The notes under the pieces were generated by a model. That model saw nothing but the letters and a program-made list of their open reading frames with translations, ran no database searches and was not told where the DNA came from. From the NCBI GenBank assembly GCA_018499905.2, contig JAHBAU020000018.1:1-36460 (forward strand): a stretch of 36,460 nucleotides of DNA, written 5' to 3'. Positions within the stretch are counted from its first letter, which is position 1. Every line of letters starts with the position of its first letter. The translations under genes and the position numbers were made by a program. Of the stretch, positions 13,995 to 22,524 are shown in pieces. Origin of the DNA: Candidatus Saccharimonadota bacterium (GTDB lineage: Bacteria > Patescibacteriota > Saccharimonadia > Saccharimonadales > AQU-01).

Positions 13995-14918
13995 ATGGCG
14001 GAAGCCAAAAAAGCGACAAAAAAAGTAACAGAAGCTGAGGTTGTAGAACCGGTGGCTGAAGAAGCTGCTGCTCAAGCTGAAGCTAAATTAGCCAAAGCCG
14101 GTAAACGCAGCGCCAAGGCTGTCAAGGAAACCGAAGCCAAAATTGCCAAGGAAGAGCGTAAAGCTCAGACAAGCGACGGCGCTACTGAAGCAAGAGCTGT
14201 CACTCAGAAGCCAACACGCAGCCGCTTAGAGCGCCGCGGTAAGAAATACCGTGCAGTTGCCGAGAAGATTGAGAAAGACAAGGTTTATAGCCTGAAAGAA
14301 GGCTTGGGCCTAGCTATTGCTACCAGCCCAACCAAGTTTGACGCTAGTGTTGAGCTTCACCTTAATTTGAACGTTGATCCAAAACAAGCTGACCAAAACA
14401 TTCGTGGCAGTGTCGCATTGCCATCTGGAACCGGTAAAGAAGTCCGGATTGCTGTTGCGGCCGACACTGTTGACGCAGCCAAGCTGACGGCTGCCGGTGC
14501 AGCACTCGTTGGTGAAGAGAAAATTTTTGCCGCCCTCGATAAAGGACAGATTGATTTCGATGTACTGATCGCCCTACCAGCAGTCATGCCAAAGCTTGGC
14601 AAGTACGCCCGTTTGCTCGGTCCTAAAGGTCTGATGCCTAACCCAAAGAGCGGCACCGTTACTCCTGATCCAATTAAAGCCGTAACAGAAGCGAAGGCTG
14701 GTCGGGTTGAGTATCGCGTTGACAGCACCGGCATTATTCACCTCTCTATCGGCAAGGTCAGCTTTGGAGTTGAGAAGCTCGAAGCTAATGCAGCAGCTGT
14801 TATTGGCGCTATTAAAGCGGCAAAACCAGCTTCGATTAAAGGCGGAGTCTTCATGAAGGTCGCTTACTTATCGACCAGCATGGGACCAAGTCTCAAAATT
14901 ACGACTTCAGAATCCTAA
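13995..14918 (+). CDS. rplA: 50S ribosomal protein L1 with N-terminal extension
   Basis: L1 forms the mobile stalk that helps release the E-site tRNA. The L1 core begins near residue 75 (KYRAVAEKIEKDKVYSLKEG), with the diagnostic KYARLLGPKGLMPNPKSGTV and a typical end (GPSLKITT). Ahead of it is an extension of about 70 residues rich in Ala, Glu and Lys, likely unstructured or helical. I chose ATG 13995 because AAAGGGG lies just upstream; an in-frame GTG at 13947 lies within the leader hairpin. The length is 307 residues against about 230 usually. Confidence 0.95.
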   Translation: MAEAKKATKKVTEAEVVEPVAEEAAAQAEAKLAKAGKRSAKAVKETEAKIAKEERKAQTSDGATEARAVTQKPTRSRLERRGKKYRAVAEKIEKDKVYSLKEGLGLAIATSPTKFDASVELHLNLNVDPKQADQNIRGSVALPSGTGKEVRIAVAADTVDAAKLTAAGAALVGEEKIFAALDKGQIDFDVLIALPAVMPKLGKYARLLGPKGLMPNPKSGTVTPDPIKAVTEAKAGRVEYRVDSTGIIHLSIGKVSFGVEKLEANAAAVIGAIKAAKPASIKGGVFMKVAYLSTSMGPSLKITTSES

Positions 14919-14928
14919 GATAATCAGG

Positions 14929-14934
14929 TAAAAT
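14929..14934 (+). promoter_or_regulatory. Leaderless -10 box for the dNMP-kinase-like gene
   Basis: GG followed by TAAAAT, 7 nt before the ATG at 14942, no Shine-Dalgarno. Confidence 0.45.
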
Positions 14935-14941
14935 ACTGGTC

Positions 14942-15703
14942 ATGCTTATTATCGGCATGACCGGGCCTATCGGTCACGGCAAAACAACATTTGCCCGTGG
15001 GTTAGAGAAAATTGTTCCAGAGACTATTCATCTCGAATCAAGTCTGGTTATTGCTGAAGTAGTAAACGCGCTGCACGCCAAAACAACCAAGCTGCCCGAG
15101 CGCGATAACCTCGATTCAATTAATGAATGGTTGCAGCCTTTGCCTGAGATATTGCTACAGACTGTCAAAGCACACTGTTCATTTGCACAGATTCAGCTGC
15201 AAGCATATGAAATTGAGCGGCATCCTATAGAGTTTGGCAAGCTATTCCTCCATATTGAGAATATGACTCGAAACCCTGACCTAGCCAAGACCGAGATCGA
15301 TGTTGATAACAAGGAAAGATATCGCCCAATCTTGCAGTGGATTGGTGGCTATTTGGTGAAAAAAGTTGACTCTGGCATCTGGTATAAAGAGCTTGTGCGA
15401 AGAGCCCATAACGCTGAAATAGCTGGCAGTAAAATTTGCGTCATCGGTGGCTTACGGTTCCCCTCTGATGCAACAATCTTGAAGCAAGCTGGCGGGGTTA
15501 TTGTTAAGGTCTATCGACCAGGACATCTGCAATATGACATGCTTGATCCAACCGAACGAGAACGCGATAATATCCCAGTTGATACCACCATTGTGAGTGA
15601 CGGCACTGTTGAAGATATGGAACGTTGTGCTGCCCAAGTTTGGCAGGACATACAAACGCATAATCTGCAGCGCACCTATCGCTCGTCAGACCACTCACAG
15701 TAG
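14942..15703 (+). CDS. P-loop kinase, deoxynucleoside-monophosphate-kinase-like
   Basis: An N-terminal Walker A (GPIGHGKTTFA, residues 8-18) and an overall pattern typical of nucleoside-monophosphate kinases of the phage dNMP-kinase type, which phosphorylate dNMPs to dNDPs. Near the C-terminus VIGGLRFPSDATILKQAGG (residues about 162-180) resembles the stretch in that family, in which the Arg binds substrate. The length is 253 residues. The neighbours (DHFR family, deaminase, thyA) support a nucleotide role. Without a search, a more general P-loop kinase assignment cannot be excluded. Confidence 0.6.
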   Translation: MLIIGMTGPIGHGKTTFARGLEKIVPETIHLESSLVIAEVVNALHAKTTKLPERDNLDSINEWLQPLPEILLQTVKAHCSFAQIQLQAYEIERHPIEFGKLFLHIENMTRNPDLAKTEIDVDNKERYRPILQWIGGYLVKKVDSGIWYKELVRRAHNAEIAGSKICVIGGLRFPSDATILKQAGGVIVKVYRPGHLQYDMLDPTERERDNIPVDTTIVSDGTVEDMERCAAQVWQDIQTHNLQRTYRSSDHSQ

Positions 15704-15738
15704 CGTACAATCAGGAGTACTGACAAGGAGACCATTAT

Positions 15739-16248
15739 ATGAATGTATTTTTGATTGCAGCCACATCTATTGATGGCTTTATTGGTCGCGGGCCTGGCCA
15801 TTTTCCAGACTGGACATCACCTGAAGATACCGAATTTTTTGTGCAGAAAACCAAAGCCGCCGGTGTACTCGTCATGGGGGCAACTACCTACCAAACCTTA
15901 ATTGACAAGGGGCGAAAGCTACCTGGCCGGCGGGTCATTGTGTATACTAACAACCCGACCAAATTTGATGGAGCTGTTGAGACGACGAGCAAAACCCCAA
16001 AAGCCCTATGCCAGCAATTAGAGGCCGAAGGCGTGACAGATCTAGCGGTCTGTGGCGGTAGCACTATTTATGGCTTATTCGTGGCGAGTGGCATGGTGAA
16101 CGAACTGTTTATAACCGTTGAGCCACTGGTATTTGGCGCCGGTTTGCCGCTTTTTGACCGTGAGCTTGATGTCCGCTATGACTTGCAAGAGATAACCCAG
16201 CTTAACCAACATACCCGGCTCATGCATTATGTCGCTAGCCACTCGTGA
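15739..16248 (+). CDS. Dihydrofolate-reductase-family protein
   Basis: The fold is that of DHFR and the RibD C-terminal domain. Family features are AATSIDGFIGRG at the start, DFxSPEDTEFF-like WTSPEDTEFFV, VLVMGATTYQTL, GRRVIVYT and the NADPH-binding CGGSTIYGLF. The length of 169 residues is typical. A thyA lies in the same gene group, and ThyA generates dihydrofolate, so a DHFR role recycling folate is plausible; many proteins of this branch have unknown substrates. AAGGAG precedes the ATG, and TACAAT at 15706-15711 is a candidate -10. Confidence 0.8.
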   Translation: MNVFLIAATSIDGFIGRGPGHFPDWTSPEDTEFFVQKTKAAGVLVMGATTYQTLIDKGRKLPGRRVIVYTNNPTKFDGAVETTSKTPKALCQQLEAEGVTDLAVCGGSTIYGLFVASGMVNELFITVEPLVFGAGLPLFDRELDVRYDLQEITQLNQHTRLMHYVASHS

Positions 16249-17209
16249 AACAATTGAAACAAAACTGGTAGATAGTGTCTGCCGTTTGTACGGTCTGACT
16301 CCTACGACTTATACCATACCAAACAAAGGCTACCGCAATCGTTCATATGGCTTTATTGCTGGCAAAGAGCACTACAATCTACTGCTTTATAAGCGTGAAG
16401 CGCGCGCACTAGAGCTTATCAAACGAGCCAATAGTGTCGGCGATACCTTGGCCAATTCAAGATTTCCGGCACGGCAGACTGTCGATGGTCGTATCATAAG
16501 GGTAGGTAACCGACTTGCCTGTCTGTACCAGTATATCCCCGGTGTGACTATTCCATGGGAAGCCTATACGCGCCGGCACCTTACGGAGCTCGGCAGCACT
16601 ATGGCGCAGATGCATCACTTGCTAAGCAAAACCAGTCTTATTCTGCCCGCCGTAGAAGACGTGCTGAAGGCACAGCTGGCCGAAATGTCTGTCTACTTCA
16701 ATCAGCCAGGTGTTTTACGTGCGTTACAGATAAAACTCAGGCTCGCGCTCACGACCAAAGATTTAGTAGGCTATGCAGTCACTATCGATGAGCTAAAGAC
16801 GCTGTCCGGGCGACAGCCGTTGCATATGGATTACGTGCGAGGCAACATCTTATTCGATGAATCAGCTGCAGCTCCCACAATAACTGGCGTCATTGACTTT
16901 GAGAAGGCGGCTATGGGCCATCCGCTAGTTGATGCCGCACGAACGCTAGCTTTCTTAGCCGTTGACTGCAAGTATCAAACACCAGCGCGGGCGCAGCGCT
17001 ACTTTCTGCATACGGGCTATTTGAACAACGCAGCAGACTTGGAAAACGAAATGAGCACTAATCTATTTACGCAAGTTATTAACCTTTTCTTGCTTCATGA
17101 CTTTTATAAATTCTTACTCCACAACCCGTATGAAGCCTTGAATGAGAACCATCATTTTAGACGTACGGCAGCTCTCTTGGTGCAAAAAAGGCTACTCCGC
17201 CTGTTGTAG
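16229..17209 (+). CDS. APH-fold phosphotransferase
   Basis: A protein of the aminoglycoside phosphotransferase/choline kinase fold. The catalytic loop is HMDYVRGNILF (His-x-Asp-x4-Asn, about residue 198) and the metal-binding Asp is in GVIDFEKAAMGHPLVDAAR. The N-terminal lobe has LLLYKREARALELIKRA as the ATP-binding region. Substrates in this fold include choline, ethanolamine, homoserine, sugars and antibiotics; none can be chosen here. It overlaps the DHFR-like gene by 20 nt. The gene for a cytidylyltransferase-like protein follows, so a Kennedy-type alcohol kinase is one possibility. Confidence 0.8.
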   Translation: MSLATRETIETKLVDSVCRLYGLTPTTYTIPNKGYRNRSYGFIAGKEHYNLLLYKREARALELIKRANSVGDTLANSRFPARQTVDGRIIRVGNRLACLYQYIPGVTIPWEAYTRRHLTELGSTMAQMHHLLSKTSLILPAVEDVLKAQLAEMSVYFNQPGVLRALQIKLRLALTTKDLVGYAVTIDELKTLSGRQPLHMDYVRGNILFDESAAAPTITGVIDFEKAAMGHPLVDAARTLAFLAVDCKYQTPARAQRYFLHTGYLNNAADLENEMSTNLFTQVINLFLLHDFYKFLLHNPYEALNENHHFRRTAALLVQKRLLRLL

Positions 17210-17241
17210 CTTCGACAGAGAGACTGCAACGGTAAAACTGC

Positions 17242-17247
17242 TATAAT
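17242..17247 (+). promoter_or_regulatory. Extended -10 promoter for the nucleotidyltransferase operon
   Basis: TGC-TATAAT, a perfect extended -10. No convincing -35. The leader of about 35 nt carries GGAGGG about 8 nt before the GTG start. Confidence 0.6.
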
Positions 17248-17286
17248 TAAACAGAAGAACTAGAAAGACACTGGAGGGTAACAGCT

Positions 17287-17844
17287 GTGGCAGTATCATG
17301 GAAGAAGCGACTGGTGGCACAAAGCGATTTAATGACGCTTCGTGAAAAACTAAAAGACAAGAACTTAAAAATTGTGTTTACCGCCGGGTCATGGGATCTG
17401 TTGCATGTTGGCCAGTGTCGCTACCTAGAAAAAGCCAAAGAACAAGGTGATATTTTAGTTGTTGGTGTCTCAAGCAACGAGGCTATTAAGCGAGTTAAAG
17501 GCCCAAATAAGCCCATTTTAGATGAGCGCATTCGAGCCGAGATGTTAACCTATTTTCGTTTTGTCGATTTTGTGACGATTCTGCCCGAACCAAGCTGTCA
17601 GCCAACCCTCGGTTTGCTGCAGCCCGACGTGTTTATTACGGTCAAAGAAGACTGGACTGATAATTACAAAGAGTCAAAAGAGTACAAAACTGTCGTGAAG
17701 TACGGCGGCACGGTACAGGTTGTCGATCGCCAGTCGACGGTCCTTTCAACGACTAAAATCGTCCAACGCGCAATTGGCGGTCAATTAGGCGAAGTTTTCA
17801 AGGAGTTCATGGAACTGCGCAAAGACCCGCTCAAAGAACGGTAG
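17287..17844 (+). CDS. Cytidylyltransferase-like protein with altered HxGH
   Basis: The fold is the HxGH nucleotidyltransferase family (TagD, RfaE C-terminal domain, phosphoethanolamine cytidylyltransferase), which joins CMP or AMP to a phosphorylated substrate. Seen are TAGSWDLLHVGQCRYLEKA at about residue 31, VGVSSNEAIKR, and STVLSTTKIV in place of the RTEGISTT motif. The signature reads HVGQ, so the second catalytic His is replaced by Gln, which may reduce or change activity. The length is 185 residues. GTG start with a strong GGAGGG. One base separates it from the next gene. Confidence 0.8.
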   Translation: MAVSWKKRLVAQSDLMTLREKLKDKNLKIVFTAGSWDLLHVGQCRYLEKAKEQGDILVVGVSSNEAIKRVKGPNKPILDERIRAEMLTYFRFVDFVTILPEPSCQPTLGLLQPDVFITVKEDWTDNYKESKEYKTVVKYGGTVQVVDRQSTVLSTTKIVQRAIGGQLGEVFKEFMELRKDPLKER

Positions 17845-17845
17845 A

Positions 17846-18841
17846 GTGCCAAAAGTGACACAGCTGACCCCCGAACAACAAGCAAAGCAAATCTACTATC
17901 GTGACGCCCGCACGAAAGGCCATTACGATAAAATTTGGCAATCGGTTGGTAAGTGTGTGTTTTGCGACTTGCGTGACAAATACATCTTCCATGAAGAGAA
18001 CGGTATTGTTATGACAGTGGCGTTGTTTGCCTACATTGATGGCAATTTCATGATTGTACCCAGACGCCATGTGCGATCGGTTAAGGAGCTATCAGAAGCC
18101 GAATGGCTCACTGTGCAAAAAATGATGTATATTGCCAAAAAAATCATTAAAAAAGCCTACGGGATTAAGGGTCTGCAATTTATTGTTCGTGATGGCGGCA
18201 TTGAGGCGCAAAGCACAGTCAGCGATCATTTACACATGCATGCCATCCCGTTTGATGCGCCGGACTTAAGCGTCTGGAATTACCGCGAGCTGAAACTGAC
18301 GCCTTATGAAAATGCCGAAAGATACCGAAATCACCGTGAGGACATTGAATCACTCGGCAAGAAATTCGACACGAAATATGGTTCCAAGACAAAGCAAAAG
18401 GTCGACGCTAAAGCGCTGTATAGGGAAGCGTTAAAACAAGCTTTGACAGAGAAAAAAGAGTCGAAAGCTGTTAAGACAGCTAAAGTCGGTGCGGCGGTGA
18501 TTGCCGGTTCTAATGTCTTTGCCAGAGCTAACGCCAATCTTGTGAACGATACAATGGATGTGCAAAAAGATGACGGTATATGGACGAGCCCGCCCACGGT
18601 TGCCCACGCCGAAGAGCAATGCGTGGCATATGCGGCAGCAACTGGTATCTCATTAAAGGGATCGACCATGATTGTGACGCTCTCGCCATGCATGACCTGT
18701 TCGCGGCTCATTGTTAGCGCTGGAGTGAAAGAAGTGCATTATATTGATGATTGGTGGGACACGCAGGCTCTCGACTTCTTGCGCGCCAAAGGGATAAAAG
18801 TAGTAAAACTAAAACGAATGAAGAAGGAGAAGCGGCCATGA
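17846..18841 (+). CDS. HIT-domain and dCMP-deaminase-like fusion protein
   Basis: Two nucleotide enzymes in one chain. Residues about 35-160 form a HIT domain, with CVFC (37-40) and the active-site HLHMH (128-132); HIT proteins hydrolyse or transfer nucleotide phosphates. Residues about 205-325 form a cytidine/dCMP-deaminase domain with zinc ligands in HAE (254-256) and PCMTC (281-285). A charged Lys-rich linker (about 160-210) joins them. All catalytic residues of both domains are present. The gene overlaps thyA by 4 nt; a dCMP deaminase would supply dUMP to thymidylate synthase. GTG start at one base after the previous stop. Confidence 0.85.
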   Translation: MPKVTQLTPEQQAKQIYYRDARTKGHYDKIWQSVGKCVFCDLRDKYIFHEENGIVMTVALFAYIDGNFMIVPRRHVRSVKELSEAEWLTVQKMMYIAKKIIKKAYGIKGLQFIVRDGGIEAQSTVSDHLHMHAIPFDAPDLSVWNYRELKLTPYENAERYRNHREDIESLGKKFDTKYGSKTKQKVDAKALYREALKQALTEKKESKAVKTAKVGAAVIAGSNVFARANANLVNDTMDVQKDDGIWTSPPTVAHAEEQCVAYAAATGISLKGSTMIVTLSPCMTCSRLIVSAGVKEVHYIDDWWDTQALDFLRAKGIKVVKLKRMKKEKRP

Positions 18842-19647
18842 CGCACCCCGAATACGAATATCTAAAAATTATGGCCGATATCTTAAAAAACGGTAAAGGC
18901 AAGCCAACGCGTGGCATTCATGGCATAAAATCAATTTTTGGCGCTCAAGCACGATTCGATATGCGCGCAGGTTTTCCGCTGTTAACGACCAAGAAAATGC
19001 CGTTCAAGACCCTCTTACATGAGCTTATATGGTTTATCTCTGGCAGGTCAGATGTGTCCTATCTTCATGAGCACGGCATTAAATACTGGGACGGCTTTTT
19101 GGATGGCAAAAATGACCTCGGGAGAGTGTATGGTGTGCAGTGGCGGCATTGGCGCCGGGCTGATGGCACGGAGTTTGATCAGTTGCAGTGGGCGATTGAT
19201 GAAATCAAAAACAACCCGCACTCCAAGGCAATTATAGTCAGTGCCTGGAATGCCGGCGAGCTGAAGGAGATGCGGTTACCGCCCTGTCATACGATGTTTC
19301 AGTTTGATGTAACTAAGGGCAAGTTGCGATTGCAGCTCTACCAGCGCTCGTGGGACGTGTTTTTGGGCGCGCCCTTCAATATTGCCCAGTACGCACTGCT
19401 ATTGCATATGGTGGCGCATATTACCGGTCTGGAAGCCCGTGAATTAATCATTTCAGCTGGCAATGCGCATTTGTATAATAATCATCTTGATCTGGCCAAA
19501 GAGCAGCTTAGGCGCAAACCGTACCCGTTCCCCAAGTTAAAGATTGTGGGTGATATCAAAAGTATCGATGATTTTACGGAAGATAACTTTGTACTTGAAG
19601 GTTACGAATCCCATCCTAAAATTGCCGGTGACCTCGTCATTATTTAA
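18838..19647 (+). CDS. thyA: Thymidylate synthase ThyA
   Basis: Converts dUMP to dTMP with methylene-tetrahydrofolate. The catalytic Cys is in LPPCHTMFQF, and other family blocks are FPLLTTKKMPFK, GDLGRVYGVQWR-like NDLGRVYGVQWRHW, QRSWDVFLGAPFNIAQYA and AGNAHLYNNHL. The length of 269 residues fits. I chose ATG 18838 because it has AAGGAGAAG upstream and gives the normal N-terminus; an upstream in-frame start would overlap the deaminase by 90 nt. The 4-nt overlap with the fusion gene couples dUMP supply and use. Confidence 0.97.
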   Translation: MTHPEYEYLKIMADILKNGKGKPTRGIHGIKSIFGAQARFDMRAGFPLLTTKKMPFKTLLHELIWFISGRSDVSYLHEHGIKYWDGFLDGKNDLGRVYGVQWRHWRRADGTEFDQLQWAIDEIKNNPHSKAIIVSAWNAGELKEMRLPPCHTMFQFDVTKGKLRLQLYQRSWDVFLGAPFNIAQYALLLHMVAHITGLEARELIISAGNAHLYNNHLDLAKEQLRRKPYPFPKLKIVGDIKSIDDFTEDNFVLEGYESHPKIAGDLVII

Positions 19648-20818
19648 CGAGCTTTTTGTAAGCGGCAATATGGTCGTTCACCATCCGGTCTAGCGTAAAC
19701 CGCGCTTCAAAATCGGCTCGACAGTCTTTTCGGTTGATAGTCTCAATTTGTTTTAGTGCTTTTGCCAGCCCTTGCACAGCGCGTGATTCATCAACTACTT
19801 CTTTGCGGTCTTCTTGCCGCTTGATGAGGGGCACAATAAAGCCAGTATGGCCGTCCTTGACAACCTCGCTAATAGCACCACTGTCAAGACCTATGACCGG
19901 CGTACTAGCCGCCAAAGACTCAATCATGACCATGCCAAAAGGTTCGGTAAAGACAGACGGGATAATGAGCGCCTGTGCTCCTGCTAGCAGCTTGTTCTTT
20001 TGATTCTGGTCTCCGACAAAGCCAAGGTATTCAATAAAAGGGTCATTTAGGAGTGGCAAAATAGTAGATTGCCAGTATAGGTCTTTTTGGCCGGCATAAT
20101 GCTTGCCGGCAATTTTAAGTCGCAACGGCTGTATGGCGGTTTTGTTGTAGAGCTGTACGGCCTTGATTGCCAAATGCAAACCCTTTGCTTCGATAATACG
20201 ACCCAGGAATAGGATGTATGGGTTGTTGGTATCGGGTTTGCCAATGCTGATACTCTTAGGATCTAGGCCGTGGTAAATGTTGGCGATCCAATTTGTGTCT
20301 TTGGGCATTGTTTGCCGCTGAGCAAATGACAGTGATAACCAATTAGCGCCTGCGTACTTGGGCATGACTGCCTTGTAGCGAACGAGGAAATTAAAGGGAT
20401 CGTGGTGCGTGAATACAACTGGCTTATGACACAGAGGAGCAAAAGGTAGTGCAAGCTCTTCTTCGTTGGTATAGATATGCACGATGTCAAGCTGATCTTC
20501 GTTGGCCATCTTGTAAGCTTTTGCAATCAACTCAGCTTGTAATTGCCTAGACAGGGTAATAAAGGTCAACGGGTGTTTTTTTAATAACGAAACAGCACTA
20601 TCACCTCGTGCGGCCAATTCAGCTTCGAACAAAGTCGTATCGCTCGTTATATTGTGCGCAGAGGTTGTCAGCGGGCCTGGTGTAAACAAAAAAACCTCAT
20701 GACCGACTGCCTGCAAACCTTCTGCAAGCTGCTTAGCCAGTACGCCTGGTGAAAAGATCACATGCGGCAAAACAGCGTCCTGCATGAAAATATGAGGCAC
20801 TATCAAGCCTATGCGCAT
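19640..20818 (-). CDS. GT4-family glycosyltransferase
   Basis: Glycosyltransferase with a GT-B fold, GT4 type, which transfers a sugar from a nucleotide donor to a surface glycan, lipid or other acceptor. The N-terminal domain starts MRIGLIVPHIF, the C-terminal domain has ILFLGRIIEAKGLHLAIKA and the donor-binding EPFGMVMIESLAASTPVIG with the Glu-x7-Glu motif. The length of 392 residues is typical. It converges with thyA and overlaps it by 8 nt. It lies just downstream of a tiny acidic ORF on the same strand. Confidence 0.9.
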   Translation of the reverse strand: MRIGLIVPHIFMQDAVLPHVIFSPGVLAKQLAEGLQAVGHEVFLFTPGPLTTSAHNITSDTTLFEAELAARGDSAVSLLKKHPLTFITLSRQLQAELIAKAYKMANEDQLDIVHIYTNEEELALPFAPLCHKPVVFTHHDPFNFLVRYKAVMPKYAGANWLSLSFAQRQTMPKDTNWIANIYHGLDPKSISIGKPDTNNPYILFLGRIIEAKGLHLAIKAVQLYNKTAIQPLRLKIAGKHYAGQKDLYWQSTILPLLNDPFIEYLGFVGDQNQKNKLLAGAQALIIPSVFTEPFGMVMIESLAASTPVIGLDSGAISEVVKDGHTGFIVPLIKRQEDRKEVVDESRAVQGLAKALKQIETINRKDCRADFEARFTLDRMVNDHIAAYKKLVK

Positions 20819-20839
20819 AAATCACTCAACAGAGAGAAA

Positions 20840-20926
20840 TTATTTTTCTTCTTCGTCCAAAAAGCTGATATCAAGCTCTTCATCGGTGAGCTCATCATCT
20901 CCGTAGTATCCATCGGCTTCTGCCAT
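20840..20926 (-). CDS. 28-residue acidic protein
   Basis: A short minus-strand ORF, MAEADGYYGDDELTDEELDI followed by SFLDEEEK. It is strongly acidic with a hydrophobic patch near the end. A clear GGAGAG lies 6 nt before the ATG. It is 21 nt upstream of the glycosyltransferase start, so the two are probably cotranscribed. Function is unknown; a binding peptide or a translational-coupling ORF are possible. Confidence 0.6.
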   Translation of the reverse strand: MAEADGYYGDDELTDEELDISFLDEEEK

Positions 20927-21027
20927 TGCTTGCTCTCCCTCACTTATTCCTAACAGAATATTATGTCTTTTTTGTATCTATAACACAAGTTCTGCTATGC
21001 TTACAGTCATAACAAGGTGTAACTTCT

Positions 21028-22524
21028 GTGGATGACCAAACCACCGGCGCATTACTAGCAATTGACGATGGGTATGGTACGCTCGCGGACGCAGATGTCC
21101 AGGGTCTGGCAGAACTCTTAGCTGCTGAAGGTTATGAGGTGGTCATTTGGGATTATCAAGCAGAGGATATGCCTACTGGTTATTTTGTAGCACGTTATGA
21201 GGCTGGCCAGTATGGACCTTTGTCGTCAACCAACCCCTATATTGCAGTACTGCTTTACATTGTTGATTACTTTGATGCGGCGCAGGACATCGCTGCCCAC
21301 GTTGCCGAAGGTTCGGTTGTAATAGCGCTGAATTTTGCGACCAGTGTCGTGGCGCGGGAGGCGGTAAAGTTTTCATCGCAACCAGAGCGGGCAGCCTTTT
21401 ACTTATGGGCCGATCAGATGCTGTTTGATACGTTTGGGCTAAAGCGCCCGCATAAAACAGTGCTCATTAACGGTGACGCCGCTGAAGTTTCAGTCAAAGC
21501 CCGCGTGTTTACTGAAATGAGCGGTGTTTTCTCACGGGATTACAAAGTTATTGATGCTTACCGTAACGGACACCGTTTGGCGCAAGACGATATCGATCAT
21601 TTGATTATGGAGTCGGTGCGGGGTGTACTGCCAGAGCCACCGTTGTTTGAACCTGCAGTCAAAGAACAAGAGACTGCTTCTGTGCCATTGCCAGAGCTAC
21701 CAGATTCGCTTAGCGAAGAGTATCAGCGAGGGGTTGCTGACTTGCTGCATATGCGAACTACAGTTGTTGTGCAGCTCAAAGAAGCTGGCGCCTCAGAAGA
21801 AGAGTGGATATATGTCCAGGCTCTACTGACACCGTTGGCGCTGCAGCCAATGGAGCCTATGAATGCGCTAAGCAAAGCAGCTGAAGGAATTACGGCTGGC
21901 TACAGCCAAGATCATACCGCCGTTAAACTTGTTGAGCATTGGCCCAAAAACGAATACGATCTTTTGCCAACGCTGTTATTTCCGCACAGTTCGTTATCTG
22001 CAGCCGAACTGACTGCTCGGCTTGACAAGCTGCCTTTCGAGCAAAAGGATGCACTGCTACAGACACTGCTGTCAGAGGCAATGCAATCTGGCACACTATC
22101 TGAACTTCAAATCTCGTATACTTTTGAGCTCCTGACTAGTTATGAAGCTATGCGTACTATCCAAGGTCTCGTACCAGATGCAGTTATATTGGTTCAGGCT
22201 CTAACGCCTCGTTACGAGTATGAGATGCCTGAGAGTATTGAACAGTACAATTTAACCGATGCGTATCTTGAATGTTTTGATAAAAGCTTTGAGCTATTTA
22301 GTCGTCTTGAGTCATCTGCCCAGGATTCAATTGCCCCCAATGCGTGTCTTAGGGGTCACAAATTACGGTGGAGACTCGTGCTTGACGGTGCCAATCAAAA
22401 CACGATCTTCGGCTATCATAATAGCGAGCAAGAGGTCGGACAGGTTGTTGCTAAGATGTTTAGTAAACTTGAACAATACCACCCGTTATTACAGGCCTTG
22501 CTAGTGGCTCGACACTTATCATAA
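21028..22524 (+). CDS. Degenerate thymidylate-kinase-like protein with C-terminal extension
   Basis: The first 150 residues follow the thymidylate-kinase pattern: LLAIDDGYGTLA where Tmk has EGIDGSGKST, GYEVVIWDYQAEDMPTGYFV, NPYIAVLLYIVDYFDA, and ALNFATSVVAREA where Tmk has DRY-SS. The P-loop GK and the catalytic DR are both lost, so kinase activity is very unlikely. The remaining 350 residues are mostly helical; the last 60, with LRGHKLRWRLVLDGA and EQEVGQVVAKMFSKL, faintly recall the FAD-dependent thymidylate synthase ThyX without its RHR motif. That part is a guess. The length is 498 residues; GTG start after AAGGTG. Confidence 0.6.
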   Translation: MDDQTTGALLAIDDGYGTLADADVQGLAELLAAEGYEVVIWDYQAEDMPTGYFVARYEAGQYGPLSSTNPYIAVLLYIVDYFDAAQDIAAHVAEGSVVIALNFATSVVAREAVKFSSQPERAAFYLWADQMLFDTFGLKRPHKTVLINGDAAEVSVKARVFTEMSGVFSRDYKVIDAYRNGHRLAQDDIDHLIMESVRGVLPEPPLFEPAVKEQETASVPLPELPDSLSEEYQRGVADLLHMRTTVVVQLKEAGASEEEWIYVQALLTPLALQPMEPMNALSKAAEGITAGYSQDHTAVKLVEHWPKNEYDLLPTLLFPHSSLSAAELTARLDKLPFEQKDALLQTLLSEAMQSGTLSELQISYTFELLTSYEAMRTIQGLVPDAVILVQALTPRYEYEMPESIEQYNLTDAYLECFDKSFELFSRLESSAQDSIAPNACLRGHKLRWRLVLDGANQNTIFGYHNSEQEVGQVVAKMFSKLEQYHPLLQALLVARHLS

